Shown here: positions 8,153-17,173 of the stretch, one piece after another
Layout: each line of letters begins with the position of its first letter
How positions within the stretch are numbered: the stretch's first letter is position 1
Origin: Alphaproteobacteria bacterium 41-28
GTDB lineage: Bacteria > Pseudomonadota > Alphaproteobacteria > UBA9655
Length of the DNA stretch: 45,502 nt
Assembly (NCBI GenBank): GCA_001897795.1
Contig: MKUL01000058.1
Location: 1 to 45,502, forward strand
Direction: 5' to 3'
The notes under the pieces: model-generated
Told to the model about the DNA's origin: nothing
What the model saw: only the letters and a program-made list of their open reading frames with translations
Databases searched by the model: none
Position numbers and translations under genes: made by a program

Positions 8153-8376
8153 GTCTTGCCGGCTGGGCAGAAATCCTCTTTATTGCCCTTCTTGCCTTCG
8201 TGATTATTGGTCCAAAGGATCTGCCAAAGGTTCTGTTTACGCTCGGACGTTTTATCCAAACTTTACGTAACCTTTCAAACGAATTCATGGCTGAGTTCGA
8301 AGCCATTCGGCATGTCAGAGAGGGAGAAGAGAAGGTGAAGAAAAGAAAACGGGATATAGAAAACTCTCCATTATAA
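8149..8376 (+). CDS. tatB: Twin-arginine translocase subunit TatB (short)
   Basis: A 75-residue protein with the TatB signature: membrane helix [20 protein letters not shown], hinge, then amphipathic helix ending with a basic tail. TatB with TatC forms the receptor for twin-arginine signal peptides. It is clearly shorter than typical TatB (often 120-180 residues) because the charged C-terminal tail is trimmed. It overlaps tatA by four bases. tatC, which normally follows, is absent; the next gene is a secreted ELM1-like protein. A TatC elsewhere in the genome would be required for function. Confidence 0.88.
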   Translation: MSLAGWAEILFIALLAFVIIGPKDLPKVLFTLGRFIQTLRNLSNEFMAEFEAIRHVREGEEKVKKRKRDIENSPL

Positions 8377-8443
8377 TATTCTTGACATTTCAAAGACTTT
8401 TTGGAAATTTTCAAGACTTAAAAAATAATAAAAGGAGCTATTC

Positions 8444-9589
8444 ATGAAGAGCCTACTCGCTATACTAAGTTTTTTATCGCTAATATCCTCAGATGCATAT
8501 GCCCTCAAAGTCTACCTGCTCTCAAACCACACAAATGCAGGGGATCATAATCAGCTTTTAGGAATTGTCTCAGCTTTTGAAAAGCTCTCCGATCAACAGC
8601 CTCAAGTAGAAGACCTCAACACCAAAACAACTTCTCCTGCGCAAATTAAAGCAAAAATTGAAAACAATTTACCCAGTGAAAAAGTCATCGTTGTTGGATC
8701 GGGTGAAGGAGGAATAGAAGGAATTAAAGACCTATCTACCAATCCAAATCTTACGATTTGTCTAACATCCCACATGTTTTTAGACGGGTACAAAAACCTC
8801 AATCTTTTGAAAAAAGTCAATTTTATCGCCCTTCCCATTCACGTATCTGCCGAGATTAAAGGTAAACTGGGGGAAAAGTTGATCGAAACAACTGGTGTTG
8901 CTCACAATCGGCAGCCCGAAGCTGCAGATCAAGCCTTTGCAGAATGGGGACAAAAAGAACTCCCTGGTTGTAAAACCTACCTTGGTGTTGTTTTAGGCGG
9001 AGACGCTCCCGTTCCTGGCCCATCAAATGACATAAAACTCTTTACAGAAGAGGATACAACTCACCTTGCCAACTATGTGGCCCAAAATGCTGACGACGCT
9101 TGCATTCTTGTCCTCAACGGACCGCGAACGGGAAAGTATGACCCTGAGAAAAAAGAAATCATGACTGTCCATCGAAATGGAAATTCAGATCGTATTACGG
9201 AACTGTTCCAAAAAGAGCTTGCAGCCCATGGCATTGAAAATGTCAAAGTTATGGATTTCCAACATGGATCGAAAGCTCCCTACAATTCCTTTGATCTCGC
9301 CCTGGGCGCTGTCAAAGCAACTTATGGAAAGATGATCGTCCCTGGGGAGGCCACCTCGCTGGTATCAGAAGCCATTGATACGTTGCCCCCTGGACTGGTT
9401 CTTGTTTATGAGAATAGTGCCATGAATGAGGTTCACCAGGCCCATATCGCAAGCGAATTAGCTGCAGGCAGAGTTTCTGTTCTTAAAAATTATCAGACAG
9501 TAGAAGCTCCTCAATCAACTGAGAGTAAACTCAGCCCCAGCGCGGCTAAGGTGATAGCGAGCAAGCTTTGGGAAAGGGTTAAGGAGTGA
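8444..9589 (+). CDS. Secreted ELM1-like (mitochondrial fission ELM1 family / DUF1022) protein
   Basis: A 381-residue protein with a Sec signal peptide at residues 1-20 (cleavage near AYA). The mature part resembles the ELM1/DUF1022 family, a GT-B-like fold: GDHNQLLGIVSAF at the start (family: GDxNQxxGLAxAL), a central GVVLGGDAPVPGPS, a VLNGPRTGK strand, then GEATSLVSEAIDTLPPGLVLVYE (family: T-D-S-x-S-M-x-S-E-A). The family is common in alphaproteobacteria next to envelope genes, but its biochemical role is not established. A signal peptide is not what I expect for the family and hints at a periplasmic role. An AAAGGAG ribosome site precedes the ATG. Family call is from motif memory and is moderately sure. 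Confidence 0.55.
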   Translation: MKSLLAILSFLSLISSDAYALKVYLLSNHTNAGDHNQLLGIVSAFEKLSDQQPQVEDLNTKTTSPAQIKAKIENNLPSEKVIVVGSGEGGIEGIKDLSTNPNLTICLTSHMFLDGYKNLNLLKKVNFIALPIHVSAEIKGKLGEKLIETTGVAHNRQPEAADQAFAEWGQKELPGCKTYLGVVLGGDAPVPGPSNDIKLFTEEDTTHLANYVAQNADDACILVLNGPRTGKYDPEKKEIMTVHRNGNSDRITELFQKELAAHGIENVKVMDFQHGSKAPYNSFDLALGAVKATYGKMIVPGEATSLVSEAIDTLPPGLVLVYENSAMNEVHQAHIASELAAGRVSVLKNYQTVEAPQSTESKLSPSAAKVIASKLWERVKE

Positions 9590-9622
9590 GACAATTTCTC
9601 ACCTCCGTGTTCTCCCTTTTTT
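9583..9622 (+). terminator. Possible weak terminator at the end of the ELM1-like gene
   Basis: GGAGTGAGA (9583-9591) faces TCTCACCTCC (9597-9606): a 9-bp stem with one bulge and a 5-nt loop that includes the TGA stop. A T-rich run (CCCTTTTTT) follows about ten bases later, further than in a canonical intrinsic terminator. It lies between convergent genes, where termination is expected. Confidence 0.3.
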
Positions 9623-9654
9623 GATCACTTATCGATTGAAGAGCTGGTTGATAA

Positions 9655-10770
9655 CTATGTGCCTCTCACTAAAGATTCATAAATATCCGCATATGACTTG
9701 GCCATTTTCTCTGCCGTAAAGTGGGTCCAGTATCGCTTCTCCGCTCGAATTCCCAACACTCGCGCCTCATCTGGTCTTTCTATAAGAAATTGTAAGGCCT
9801 CTCGAAGACGTGAAGGATCTCCAGGAGGAACTACTATCCCTGTTTCTTTGTCAATATTAACGTACGTTGTCCCAGTGCCTATCTCACAAGATATCATAGG
9901 TTTGCCAAACATTGCCCCTTCAAGTAAGGAAATACCAAAAGCTTCGGAACGTAAGTGTGAGGGAAAGACCACAGCGTAGCAAAGCTGTAGCAACGCAATT
10001 TTATCTTCATTAGGGAGTTGGCCGATAAAATGTATGTTGTGAATTCCAAGCTTAGCAACCTGTTCTTTTAGCTCATTTTCAATTGGTCCAGCTCCCAAAA
10101 TTACGATCGGGTAATCTATTGTACTTGCTGCATCAATAAGGATATGTAGCCCCTTGTAATACCTAAAGACACCAATAAATAGAAAAAATTTTTCCCCAAA
10201 ACGCTGACGCCAGAAATTCAATCTTCTATCTGAAGGAGATGGGTACGTGCTCTTGTCGAGGCCGATCGGAATAACACTCGTTTTATTTTGGAACATACGA
10301 AGATCATCGCTCGTTGCCAGGTAGTTAGGTGATGTTGCAATGATATGGTCAATATCTGCCAAAAATAGACGTTTTAGTGGATTATATAGTTTAAGTAGAA
10401 CCTTCTGCTTTATAATATCAGAATGATATGTCAATATTGTGGGCTTTTTAACCCTTGTGGAAAAATGAAGAACATCTGCAAATGGGTAGGGGAAATGGTA
10501 GTGAATAATGTCTGCCTTACTAGCTAACTGTAAAAATCGATGAAATGCCACGATCGAGAAGGGAGTAGAAGCAATCTCAAATGTTGTTCTGCATCGATGC
10601 ACCCGATATCCATCAAAGTCCACAATACTCTCAGTGTTTAGAGGATTTAGCGATAAAACCTCTGGTGTCACTCCCAATTGTGCAGTTCCTCGGACAATTT
10701 GATGGATTGCTTGTTCAATGCCACCAATGGAATCTGGTAAGGAAGTTTTATAGAAATGTAGAACTTTCAT
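9655..10770 (-). CDS. Glycosyltransferase family 4 (GT-B)
   Basis: A 371-residue cytosolic GT-B enzyme. The N-terminal donor-independent half begins MKVLHFYKTSLPDSIGGIEQ, with the glycine-rich loop typical of GT4. The C-terminal half has FLFIGVFRYYKGLHILIDAA, VILGAGPIENEL and the EX7E-type motif EAFGISLLE (near residue 285), which binds the nucleotide-sugar. It is the last gene of the long minus-strand operon, two bases after the NeuD-like gene. Because the operon makes GDP-perosamine, this may be a mannosyl- or perosaminyl-transferase extending the O-chain. Linkage and acceptor cannot be told from sequence. Confidence 0.85.
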   Translation of the reverse strand: MKVLHFYKTSLPDSIGGIEQAIHQIVRGTAQLGVTPEVLSLNPLNTESIVDFDGYRVHRCRTTFEIASTPFSIVAFHRFLQLASKADIIHYHFPYPFADVLHFSTRVKKPTILTYHSDIIKQKVLLKLYNPLKRLFLADIDHIIATSPNYLATSDDLRMFQNKTSVIPIGLDKSTYPSPSDRRLNFWRQRFGEKFFLFIGVFRYYKGLHILIDAASTIDYPIVILGAGPIENELKEQVAKLGIHNIHFIGQLPNEDKIALLQLCYAVVFPSHLRSEAFGISLLEGAMFGKPMISCEIGTGTTYVNIDKETGIVVPPGDPSRLREALQFLIERPDEARVLGIRAEKRYWTHFTAEKMAKSYADIYESLVRGT

Positions 10771-10771
10771 T

Positions 10772-11395
10772 TCATTTGTTTACGCGTTTCGCCGGGACAC
10801 CAACATATACACCTGGCTTTTGAATATTACGAATGACAACCGCCCCTCCTCCAACGATAACATCACTACAAATCTCGAGAGAATCTATAACCGTCGAGCC
10901 GGCAAAAATCGAGCAAAAATCGCCAACAACTGAACGACCCGCTACGGATGTACCTATAGAAATATGACTATAATCACCAACAATGCAGTCATGTTCAACA
11001 ATAGCTCTCGTATTAATGATGCATCCTTGTCCTATCGTAACCATAGGGCCAACATGCGCATGATGCGCGATAAAACATCCTGGAGAAATGACACTCCCCA
11101 TTCCAATGGTCGCTGTAGGAGAAACTAAGGTCGCAAGAGGCCAATTCTGCAATTCGGCCATCTCCACTTGTAATTTTCTTGTCATATTATCACCCGAAGC
11201 AGGTAAGCATTGCCACCCTTTGGTTAAAGAACCCTCCATGCTTCTTAAAATGGGAAATCCTAGAAATTTCTCCCCGTCTTTGGCATTGGCGTCAATAAAC
11301 AACAACTGCTTAATCCCAGAAGATAAGGCAACATCCGCAACACTTCTTGCATGCCCACCAAAACCAAGAATCAGAAGTCCTTTTCTCACGGTCAT
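10772..11395 (-). CDS. NeuD/PglD-like sugar O/N-acyltransferase (left-handed beta-helix), candidate GDP-perosamine N-acetyltransferase
   Basis: About 207 residues. An N-terminal Rossmann-like sugar-nucleotide-binding part (GLLILGFGGHARSVADVAL) is followed by a hexapeptide-repeat left-handed beta-helix (GMGSVISPGCFIAHHAHVG, VEHDCIVGDYSHIS), and it ends in GGGAVVIRNI...GVPAKRVNK. The His after IVE (VEHDCIVGD) corresponds to the catalytic His in PglD-like enzymes. Members acetylate UDP- or GDP-bound amino sugars or sialic acid. Since the same operon contains gmd and per, an N-acetyltransferase acting on GDP-perosamine is the best guess; O-acetylation is the alternative. Start taken as ATG 11395, which overlaps the stop of the gene before it by one base (TGATG); a TTG at 11398 is possible. 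Confidence 0.8.
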   Translation of the reverse strand: MTVRKGLLILGFGGHARSVADVALSSGIKQLLFIDANAKDGEKFLGFPILRSMEGSLTKGWQCLPASGDNMTRKLQVEMAELQNWPLATLVSPTATIGMGSVISPGCFIAHHAHVGPMVTIGQGCIINTRAIVEHDCIVGDYSHISIGTSVAGRSVVGDFCSIFAGSTVIDSLEICSDVIVGGGAVVIRNIQKPGVYVGVPAKRVNK

Positions 11396-13047
11396 CAAGC
11401 TGCATCCTTTAATTCTATTTTATCTAAATCCCTATTCGAAATATGCTCAAGAATATCGATATATTCATCCACAACAGTTTTCCAAGTTCTTTTTTCCAAA
11501 ACATTATAAAACAATTTTTGTTTGGCTAATAATGCTTCTTTATTCTGCAATGCCCATTCAATTCGGTCAGCCATATCTTTCCAATCATAGGGATCAAAAA
11601 ACATTTCTTTATCTAAGTCTGGGTCTTTGATGACTTCTAGGGTTACTGGTATGCGGGACATCACTACGGGAGTATCAACAGAAAGGGCTTCGGTAAATGT
11701 AAAGGGGCACCCCCCTTCGCTCAAGCTTGGGTTAACCGCAAGATCCGCTAATTTATAACAAGCAGCTAGTTCTTGCGTAGATAACCCATGCAAGCATAAA
11801 ACATCGTTTTCTAGCCCATGAGTCTGAATATATTCATTGATACTTGGAAGAATAGAAGGGAGTCCCGTCAAAATAAGCCTATGAGGAATATATCGTCGTT
11901 TTAAGAGATAATCATAAGCCTTTAATAATGATATAATATTTTTATTTGGCCTGAACTGACTCGCATAAAAAATAAATTTAAAGTTGGATACACCCATAAA
12001 AAGACCGCCATTCATGCCATATGCAGATTTACATAGCGCTGTTTTTAGCTGTGTATGGCTGAAAGCAATTAATGCAGCCTCATTGTCAGATAAAGAACCA
12101 GAGAGTTTGATAACCTCATTTAAGGAATTGTTACCATGCGGCACGACAAATATCTTTTCAGGATCAATATGATAGCGCTTACTGAGCGTACCCCATTTAA
12201 TCTCTTCACTATAGGTCACAAAGTACTCACCCTCTTCAATTGACTTTTCTACCTGCTTGAAACTATCAAGCATTCTGCCGGTACCTGCGCATGCGAAAGA
12301 AATGGGAAAATTAGCCAGAACAACATCAGGTATACACATTAGACGAGGAGCCTTAATATCATTAAAGTCAGGCCAAAAGGCAGCTGGGCAATACCAGGCC
12401 GTTATGTCCTTACGCGCTTTAATAAGATTGTTTATCAATTTAGCTTCTTGTTTTCTCATAATTTTAAAAAATTCTAAGATCTTCAAGTCATCCTTTGGAT
12501 TAGTCGTTATTTTTTCAATCTGACTTAGGAATGTACTGATAGTTTTTTGGGTAACTGAACGGCAAGGCGCTACGAAAACCACTGAGACAAACCTGAATAA
12601 TTTGCCAAATAAGCCCATAACAAGCAAAAGAAAAAGAATGAGCAAGGAGACGATTATCACTAATGTTTTGCTTCGCGTTGCCACTATTACTTGTTCTATT
12701 TTAGATCTCTTACTTGATACCAAATTTTTAATGTAGTGATAGAAATTCTGAAATAGATTTCTTTTTTTAGGTCGTGTTGTGATTTTGATATATCGTTCAT
12801 ATGCAACTAATAATAAAGGCTTTTTACGGGGTGCCAATATTTCAAAATAATCCTGTTGAATACAAGCATCATTAAGCAATTCTATCAAACTAGGTTTCAT
12901 CCAACTGGGACACGCTATAACAAAACAAACGTCCTTACGCTCTTGCGCTGCCTTCAGGAACTCGGCTAAATGACGTCCCAAACCTTGAGCCCGCAAATCA
13001 ATAGTTGGTTGCCAAGCAAGATATATTCCATATTTTTTTACAGACAT
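11395..13047 (-). CDS. Membrane-anchored glycosyltransferase, GT4-like
   Basis: About 550 residues. The N-terminal part (YGIYLAWQPTIDLRAQGLGRHLAEFL) has the look of a GT-B N-domain start. A strongly hydrophobic segment follows at about residues 125-160 (LVIIVSLLILFLLLVMGLFG), an unusual insertion that would anchor it in the inner membrane. The C-terminal catalytic half is clear: FYASQFRPNKNIISLLKAY, RLILTGLP, VLCLHGLSTQELAACYKLAD and the EX7E-like SEGGCPFTFTEAL. I used ATG 13047, since the longer frame starts at TTG 13065; the ATG lies ten bases inside the end of the preceding gene. Probably one of the chain-extending transferases for the perosamine polymer. Confidence 0.75.
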   Translation of the reverse strand: MSVKKYGIYLAWQPTIDLRAQGLGRHLAEFLKAAQERKDVCFVIACPSWMKPSLIELLNDACIQQDYFEILAPRKKPLLLVAYERYIKITTRPKKRNLFQNFYHYIKNLVSSKRSKIEQVIVATRSKTLVIIVSLLILFLLLVMGLFGKLFRFVSVVFVAPCRSVTQKTISTFLSQIEKITTNPKDDLKILEFFKIMRKQEAKLINNLIKARKDITAWYCPAAFWPDFNDIKAPRLMCIPDVVLANFPISFACAGTGRMLDSFKQVEKSIEEGEYFVTYSEEIKWGTLSKRYHIDPEKIFVVPHGNNSLNEVIKLSGSLSDNEAALIAFSHTQLKTALCKSAYGMNGGLFMGVSNFKFIFYASQFRPNKNIISLLKAYDYLLKRRYIPHRLILTGLPSILPSINEYIQTHGLENDVLCLHGLSTQELAACYKLADLAVNPSLSEGGCPFTFTEALSVDTPVVMSRIPVTLEVIKDPDLDKEMFFDPYDWKDMADRIEWALQNKEALLAKQKLFYNVLEKRTWKTVVDEYIDILEHISNRDLDKIELKDAA

Positions 13048-15326
13048 TCTTTTATCGCCTTCCAATATACACCAGATAATTTTTCCACCGATTGGCTAGA
13101 TAGACTTTCAGCCGATGGCACTCTCGATTTCAAAGCACTCGCTTCAACTTCCATTTTTTTAAGCTGAATTGCCATATCTTCAGGATTATAGGCATCCATC
13201 CAATTGAGGTTTAAGTTAAATTGCGCATTTATTTCACGCATGGCTGGATAGTCACTCGATAGTGCGGGTACACCAAAGTGAGCAGCCTCGACTACCGAAA
13301 AAGTACCATTATCTATACGCCCCGCATGCCATAGAAACTGAGAGCTCTGCAACTTCAAATGATAGTATGGTTCGGTTAGGTCGCCGAGTAATTTTAAATT
13401 TCGTTTTAATGGGATGTTTTGTGCCACAATCTCACGCAATGGCTTGAGGTGCGGCAAATCACTTTTTGTTAGGTTTTTTGTATTAATGCCCGTAACATGA
13501 CATTCTAATTGGCCTTCATATTTTTCATAATACAAAGAGAGAGCTTTCAGGGCATTTTCATGATTTTTATGTATCGCTTCATTCGTTGTCCACAAGAAAT
13601 ACCGTCGGGCTAGCTCATTTTCTGCATTCCCCTGTTGCAATGCAAATTGGGGGGTTAACATGGGCAGCTTAATGACTTTCTCACTTAACAAACCCGCAAA
13701 TTGAATAGCATCACTTCGTGTAAATTCGGTCGTCACCAATACACGTTCAGCAAAATGAGCAATTCTAATAAAGCATTGATTCTCTTCTGCCGATATAATC
13801 TTCTCATAACGTTGTAAGTAATCATAAATCATTACGATATATGGCTTAATCGGCAACAAAGGTATCGAAAGGCGATCAGAAATAATCACGAAAAGATCGC
13901 ATTCCATCAATTGATTGCATTGATCATCGGCAACGATATACTTTTCATATTTTAGAGTTTCTTCCAAACCAGCATAAATCATTGCTCGAGTAGCTTCTTC
14001 ACGATTCAAAATGCGCCAATTATAGGGGCGCCTTTTAATAGAAAGAGGTAGATCAGCAAAGTCTTCGTCTGTGTAATAATCGTCTAAATGACAAAAAATG
14101 ACCTCTATACTCTTTCCTGCCTGTCGAGCTCCATGATCAATAGCTTGAGCAAGTAATTTAGCTCCGCGTAAACTTCCTCCTTTATATTCAATAGGTAAAA
14201 TTACAGCTATACGCTTCGTTTCTTTTATGGGCAATGGCTGGTTTGCTTTTACTTTTTCTAGATTGCTAAATATGGATTCAAAACCCACGCGCCATGCATC
14301 AACACAATTTTCAGGTTTCATTTGATCTAGAAGACAAACTTGGCTCTCACGAATATCTTCAATGAGTGACCAATCATCGTTAAGGATGCGCTCTATTTTG
14401 TAACGAGCTTCCTTACTATTTTTACATCGCCCAGGCAAATTTTTACCACCCATGCGATCCAGCATTCCCCCTGCCATAAACACCAAAGGCATTCCAACCT
14501 TAATGGCTTCAAATGGATGATAATGAATGTGGTTGGGCTCAGTACTGTGATAAAACATAACACGCATTTCTCGCATATTACGTTTATGCACCTCTTCAGG
14601 AACATATCCAAGAACATTCGGATCAGCAACAGAGATAGGCTGTGCACCACCAACCGCATACGACAGTCCTTTAAAATCTTTAACAAATTGATTATAAATA
14701 TCTTGATAATAAGGATTAAATCCAAGATCTGGGCAAATAAAAAATATATTTGGATCAGAACCTCGCCATGTGTCATTTATATGGCAGTCAGGCAGCCCAA
14801 GAGGCAGAAATAATGCCCTTTGACTTAAAAAATCTGCCTCAATATGAGGCAAATGGTCATAGGCTTGAGCAAAGTAAAAACGTTTTCCCATTGATTTTAT
14901 GAGATTTTTACCACGAGTGCCGATTAAATAATTTAAAACTTTTGTATAAGTGAGACTTCGATCCAACCCAAACGCGCGCCATAACACAATGCCTTTATAG
15001 TTATCAACTATATTTTTAACAATACTTCCAAAATGAGTTATAAAGAACAAAATATCAAAATGACGATTGGCAATGTCCCATGCTTCAGGACTTGGTGAGG
15101 CATACCAATTAGCATCATTAAGGACAGCAAGTTCATCTGCTGGGATTGTCAAATTAACATCTTCTGAATAATCAACGGACGCACTTCTAAAACTAATATC
15201 ATCTGGATACTTTTTTGGTAAAAAGATCTCTTCAATACCGATTTGTTTAAGCATTGCAACATCAAACTTCCTCGCCGTTCCATGATTCAGAAGCCACATG
15301 ACTCTTGGTTTTTTGTATGCTGTCAT
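13038..15326 (-). CDS. Two-domain glycosyltransferase (CgeB/YkvP-like N-domain plus GT4 C-domain)
   Basis: A 762-residue protein made of two GT-B-like halves. Residues 1 to about 370 end with a block like the CgeB/Glyco_trans_1_2 domain (VLGYVPEEVHKRNMREMRVMFY, then HPFEAIKVGMPLVFMAGG). Residues 376-762 form a second GT (RIAVILPIEYKGGSLRGAKLL near its start, FVVEAAHFGVPALSSDYPA near its end, in the family position of the EX7E region). Bifunctional transferases of this kind often make the alternating linkages of O-chains. The start overlaps the preceding reading frame by ATGA. Immediately upstream is a broken copy of its first 350 or so residues (15323-16421). Confidence 0.75.
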   Translation of the reverse strand: MTAYKKPRVMWLLNHGTARKFDVAMLKQIGIEEIFLPKKYPDDISFRSASVDYSEDVNLTIPADELAVLNDANWYASPSPEAWDIANRHFDILFFITHFGSIVKNIVDNYKGIVLWRAFGLDRSLTYTKVLNYLIGTRGKNLIKSMGKRFYFAQAYDHLPHIEADFLSQRALFLPLGLPDCHINDTWRGSDPNIFFICPDLGFNPYYQDIYNQFVKDFKGLSYAVGGAQPISVADPNVLGYVPEEVHKRNMREMRVMFYHSTEPNHIHYHPFEAIKVGMPLVFMAGGMLDRMGGKNLPGRCKNSKEARYKIERILNDDWSLIEDIRESQVCLLDQMKPENCVDAWRVGFESIFSNLEKVKANQPLPIKETKRIAVILPIEYKGGSLRGAKLLAQAIDHGARQAGKSIEVIFCHLDDYYTDEDFADLPLSIKRRPYNWRILNREEATRAMIYAGLEETLKYEKYIVADDQCNQLMECDLFVIISDRLSIPLLPIKPYIVMIYDYLQRYEKIISAEENQCFIRIAHFAERVLVTTEFTRSDAIQFAGLLSEKVIKLPMLTPQFALQQGNAENELARRYFLWTTNEAIHKNHENALKALSLYYEKYEGQLECHVTGINTKNLTKSDLPHLKPLREIVAQNIPLKRNLKLLGDLTEPYYHLKLQSSQFLWHAGRIDNGTFSVVEAAHFGVPALSSDYPAMREINAQFNLNLNWMDAYNPEDMAIQLKKMEVEASALKSRVPSAESLSSQSVEKLSGVYWKAIKECL

Positions 15327-16421
15327 ATCATTATTCCACCGACTTTATTTTTTTCCATGTTGCTATATATAGATTCAAAACCTGTGCGCCAAGCTTCAAC
15401 ACAATTTTCAGGTCTTAGAGGATCTAGAAGGCAGGCTTGGCTTTTTCGAATATCTTCGATGAGAGACAAGTCATCATTGAGAATGCGCTCTATTTTATCA
15501 CGAGCTTCTTTCACATTTTTACATCGCCCCGGTAAATTTTTACCCCCTATGCGGTCCAAAATCCCCCCTGCCATATAGATTAACGGCATCCCAATTTTTA
15601 TCGCTTCAAAAGGATGTAAATGAATGTGGTATGGTTCTGTGCTGTGATAGAACATAACACGCATTTCCTGCATATGACGTTCATGCACCTCTTCAGGAAC
15701 ATACCCGAGGACGTTCGAATCTTCAACTGGAACAGGTTGGGCTCCCTCTATCATATACTTAAGACCTTTAAAATCTTGGACAAATTTGTTGTAAATATCT
15801 TGATAATAAGGATTAAACGCAATTTCTGGACACACAAAAAATAGGGTGCGTTCAAAACCTCCAAGTCACGTTCCTATGGCAATCAGCTACTCCAAGAGGC
15901 AAAAATAATTTTCTCTGACTTAAAAAATCATCCTCAATACGATGTAAATGGTCATAAGCTTGAGCAAAGTAAAAACGTTTTCCAATCGATTTTATCAGAT
16001 TTTTACCAAGATCCCTGGTATGATAATTTAAAAGTTTCGTATAATTGAGGCTTCGATCCAGCCCAAACGCGCGCAATAGTACAATGCCTTTATAGTTATT
16101 TTCTATGCTTTCAACAATACTTCCACTTTGAACCATAAAAAACAAAATATCAAAGTAACGATTAGCTATTTCCCAGGCTTCAGGACTTGGGGAACCATAC
16201 CAATCAGCATCATTAAGGACAGCAAGTTCCTCTGCAGGGATTGTCAAATTAATATCTTCTGAATCATCAATTGAAGCACTTCTAAAGAAGGCATCAACTG
16301 GATACTTTTTTGGCAAAAAGATCTCTTCAATACCAATTTGTTTAAGCATTGCGATCTCAAACTTTCTGGCTGTTTCATGATTCAGGAGCCACATGGCCCT
16401 TGGTTTTTTGAGAGGTGTCAT
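15323..16421 (-). pseudogene. Truncated, frameshifted tandem copy of the two-domain glycosyltransferase N-half
   Basis: The copy begins MTPLKKPRAMWLLNHETARKF and matches the intact neighbour over its first 350 or so residues with strong similarity. At about 15836-15865 it is two bases shorter than the neighbour, so the frame ends at WRF-stop and resumes in another frame as FVCPEIAFNPYYQDIY. The copy stops after SNMEKNKVGGIMI. Those last codons and the following bases match the end of the wzt gene (NKVNGMTI-stop), not the glycosyltransferase. So the duplicated unit was about 1.1 kb and ran from the last bases of wzt into the glycosyltransferase gene. No catalytic C-half is present. It could still give two short peptides, but function is unlikely. 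Confidence 0.9.
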
Positions 16422-17173
16422 ATCGTCATTCCATTGACTTTATTATAAATATCTATTGCCTTCAAAATTTCTCCATCAAAAACTAATTCTCCCTGATGAA
16501 ATACGATCCCCCGATGACATAGAGATTTTAAAGCGGAAAAGTCATGGGATGCCAGAACCAATATCTTGGATTGTTCAATGAGGGACGTGATTCTATTTTT
16601 TGCTTTTACCATAAAATTTGCATCTCCAGCCCCTATAACTTCATCAAGGAGAAGAATATCTCCACCCACAGAAGTTGAAATAGCAAAGGCTAAACGGACC
16701 TGCATCCCAGCAGAGAACGTTTTTATGGGATAGTCAATAAATTCACCGAGGTCTGCAAATTTAATTATTTCTTCCTTCTTTTGGGCGATAAATTTCGGTG
16801 ATAGACCAAGAAGAAGACCCCGGTAAAGTATATTCTCCCGTCCTGTAGCATCCGGTTCGAAACCAAGACTTAAATCAAAGAGGGAGCGCACCTGACCCTG
16901 TACTTGAATTTCACCCCCGGATATAGGGTAAAGCCCAGCAATTGTTTTTAATAAAGTGCTTTTTCCAGCCCCGTTATGACCCAACAGCCCAACCCTTTCT
17001 CCTTGATGAATAGTCAAAGATATATCTTTAAGGGCATGAATATCAGAAAAGACAGCCTTCGCTCTTCTTGTTTTCAGTGCATTCGCCATCAGTGACTTCA
17101 AAGAACGTTCCTTGTACGCAACCGAGGCATAATGCAGATTAACTTGATGTAATGAAATGAAATTTTCCGTCAT
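16418..17173 (-). CDS. wzt: ABC transporter ATP-binding protein for polysaccharide export (Wzt type)
   Basis: A 251-residue ATPase with Walker A GHNGAGKST, Q-loop region, signature FSAGMQVRLAFA, Walker B ILLLDEVIGAGD and a switch His (ASHDFSALK). The fold and the N-terminal HQVNLHYAS...LKSLMANAL insertion are those of the KpsT/TagH/RfbE-type polysaccharide exporters. It lacks the C-terminal carbohydrate-binding domain of long Wzt proteins, which agrees with systems exporting unmodified perosamine chains (Brucella, Vibrio cholerae O1). It overlaps the permease gene by four bases, and its end overlaps the following pseudogene by ATGA. Confidence 0.93.
   Translation of the reverse strand: MTENFISLHQVNLHYASVAYKERSLKSLMANALKTRRAKAVFSDIHALKDISLTIHQGERVGLLGHNGAGKSTLLKTIAGLYPISGGEIQVQGQVRSLFDLSLGFEPDATGRENILYRGLLLGLSPKFIAQKKEEIIKFADLGEFIDYPIKTFSAGMQVRLAFAISTSVGGDILLLDEVIGAGDANFMVKAKNRITSLIEQSKILVLASHDFSALKSLCHRGIVFHQGELVFDGEILKAIDIYNKVNGMTI

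Noticed and set aside
8392..8420. Promoter with TTGACA upstream of the ELM1-like gene
   Set aside because: TTGACA is exact, but at normal spacing the -10 position reads AAATTT, so support is too weak to list.
14393..14776. 127-codon Cys/Leu-rich minus-strand ORF
   Set aside because: Shadow frame inside the 762-residue glycosyltransferase gene, which aligns with its own duplicate in the other frame.
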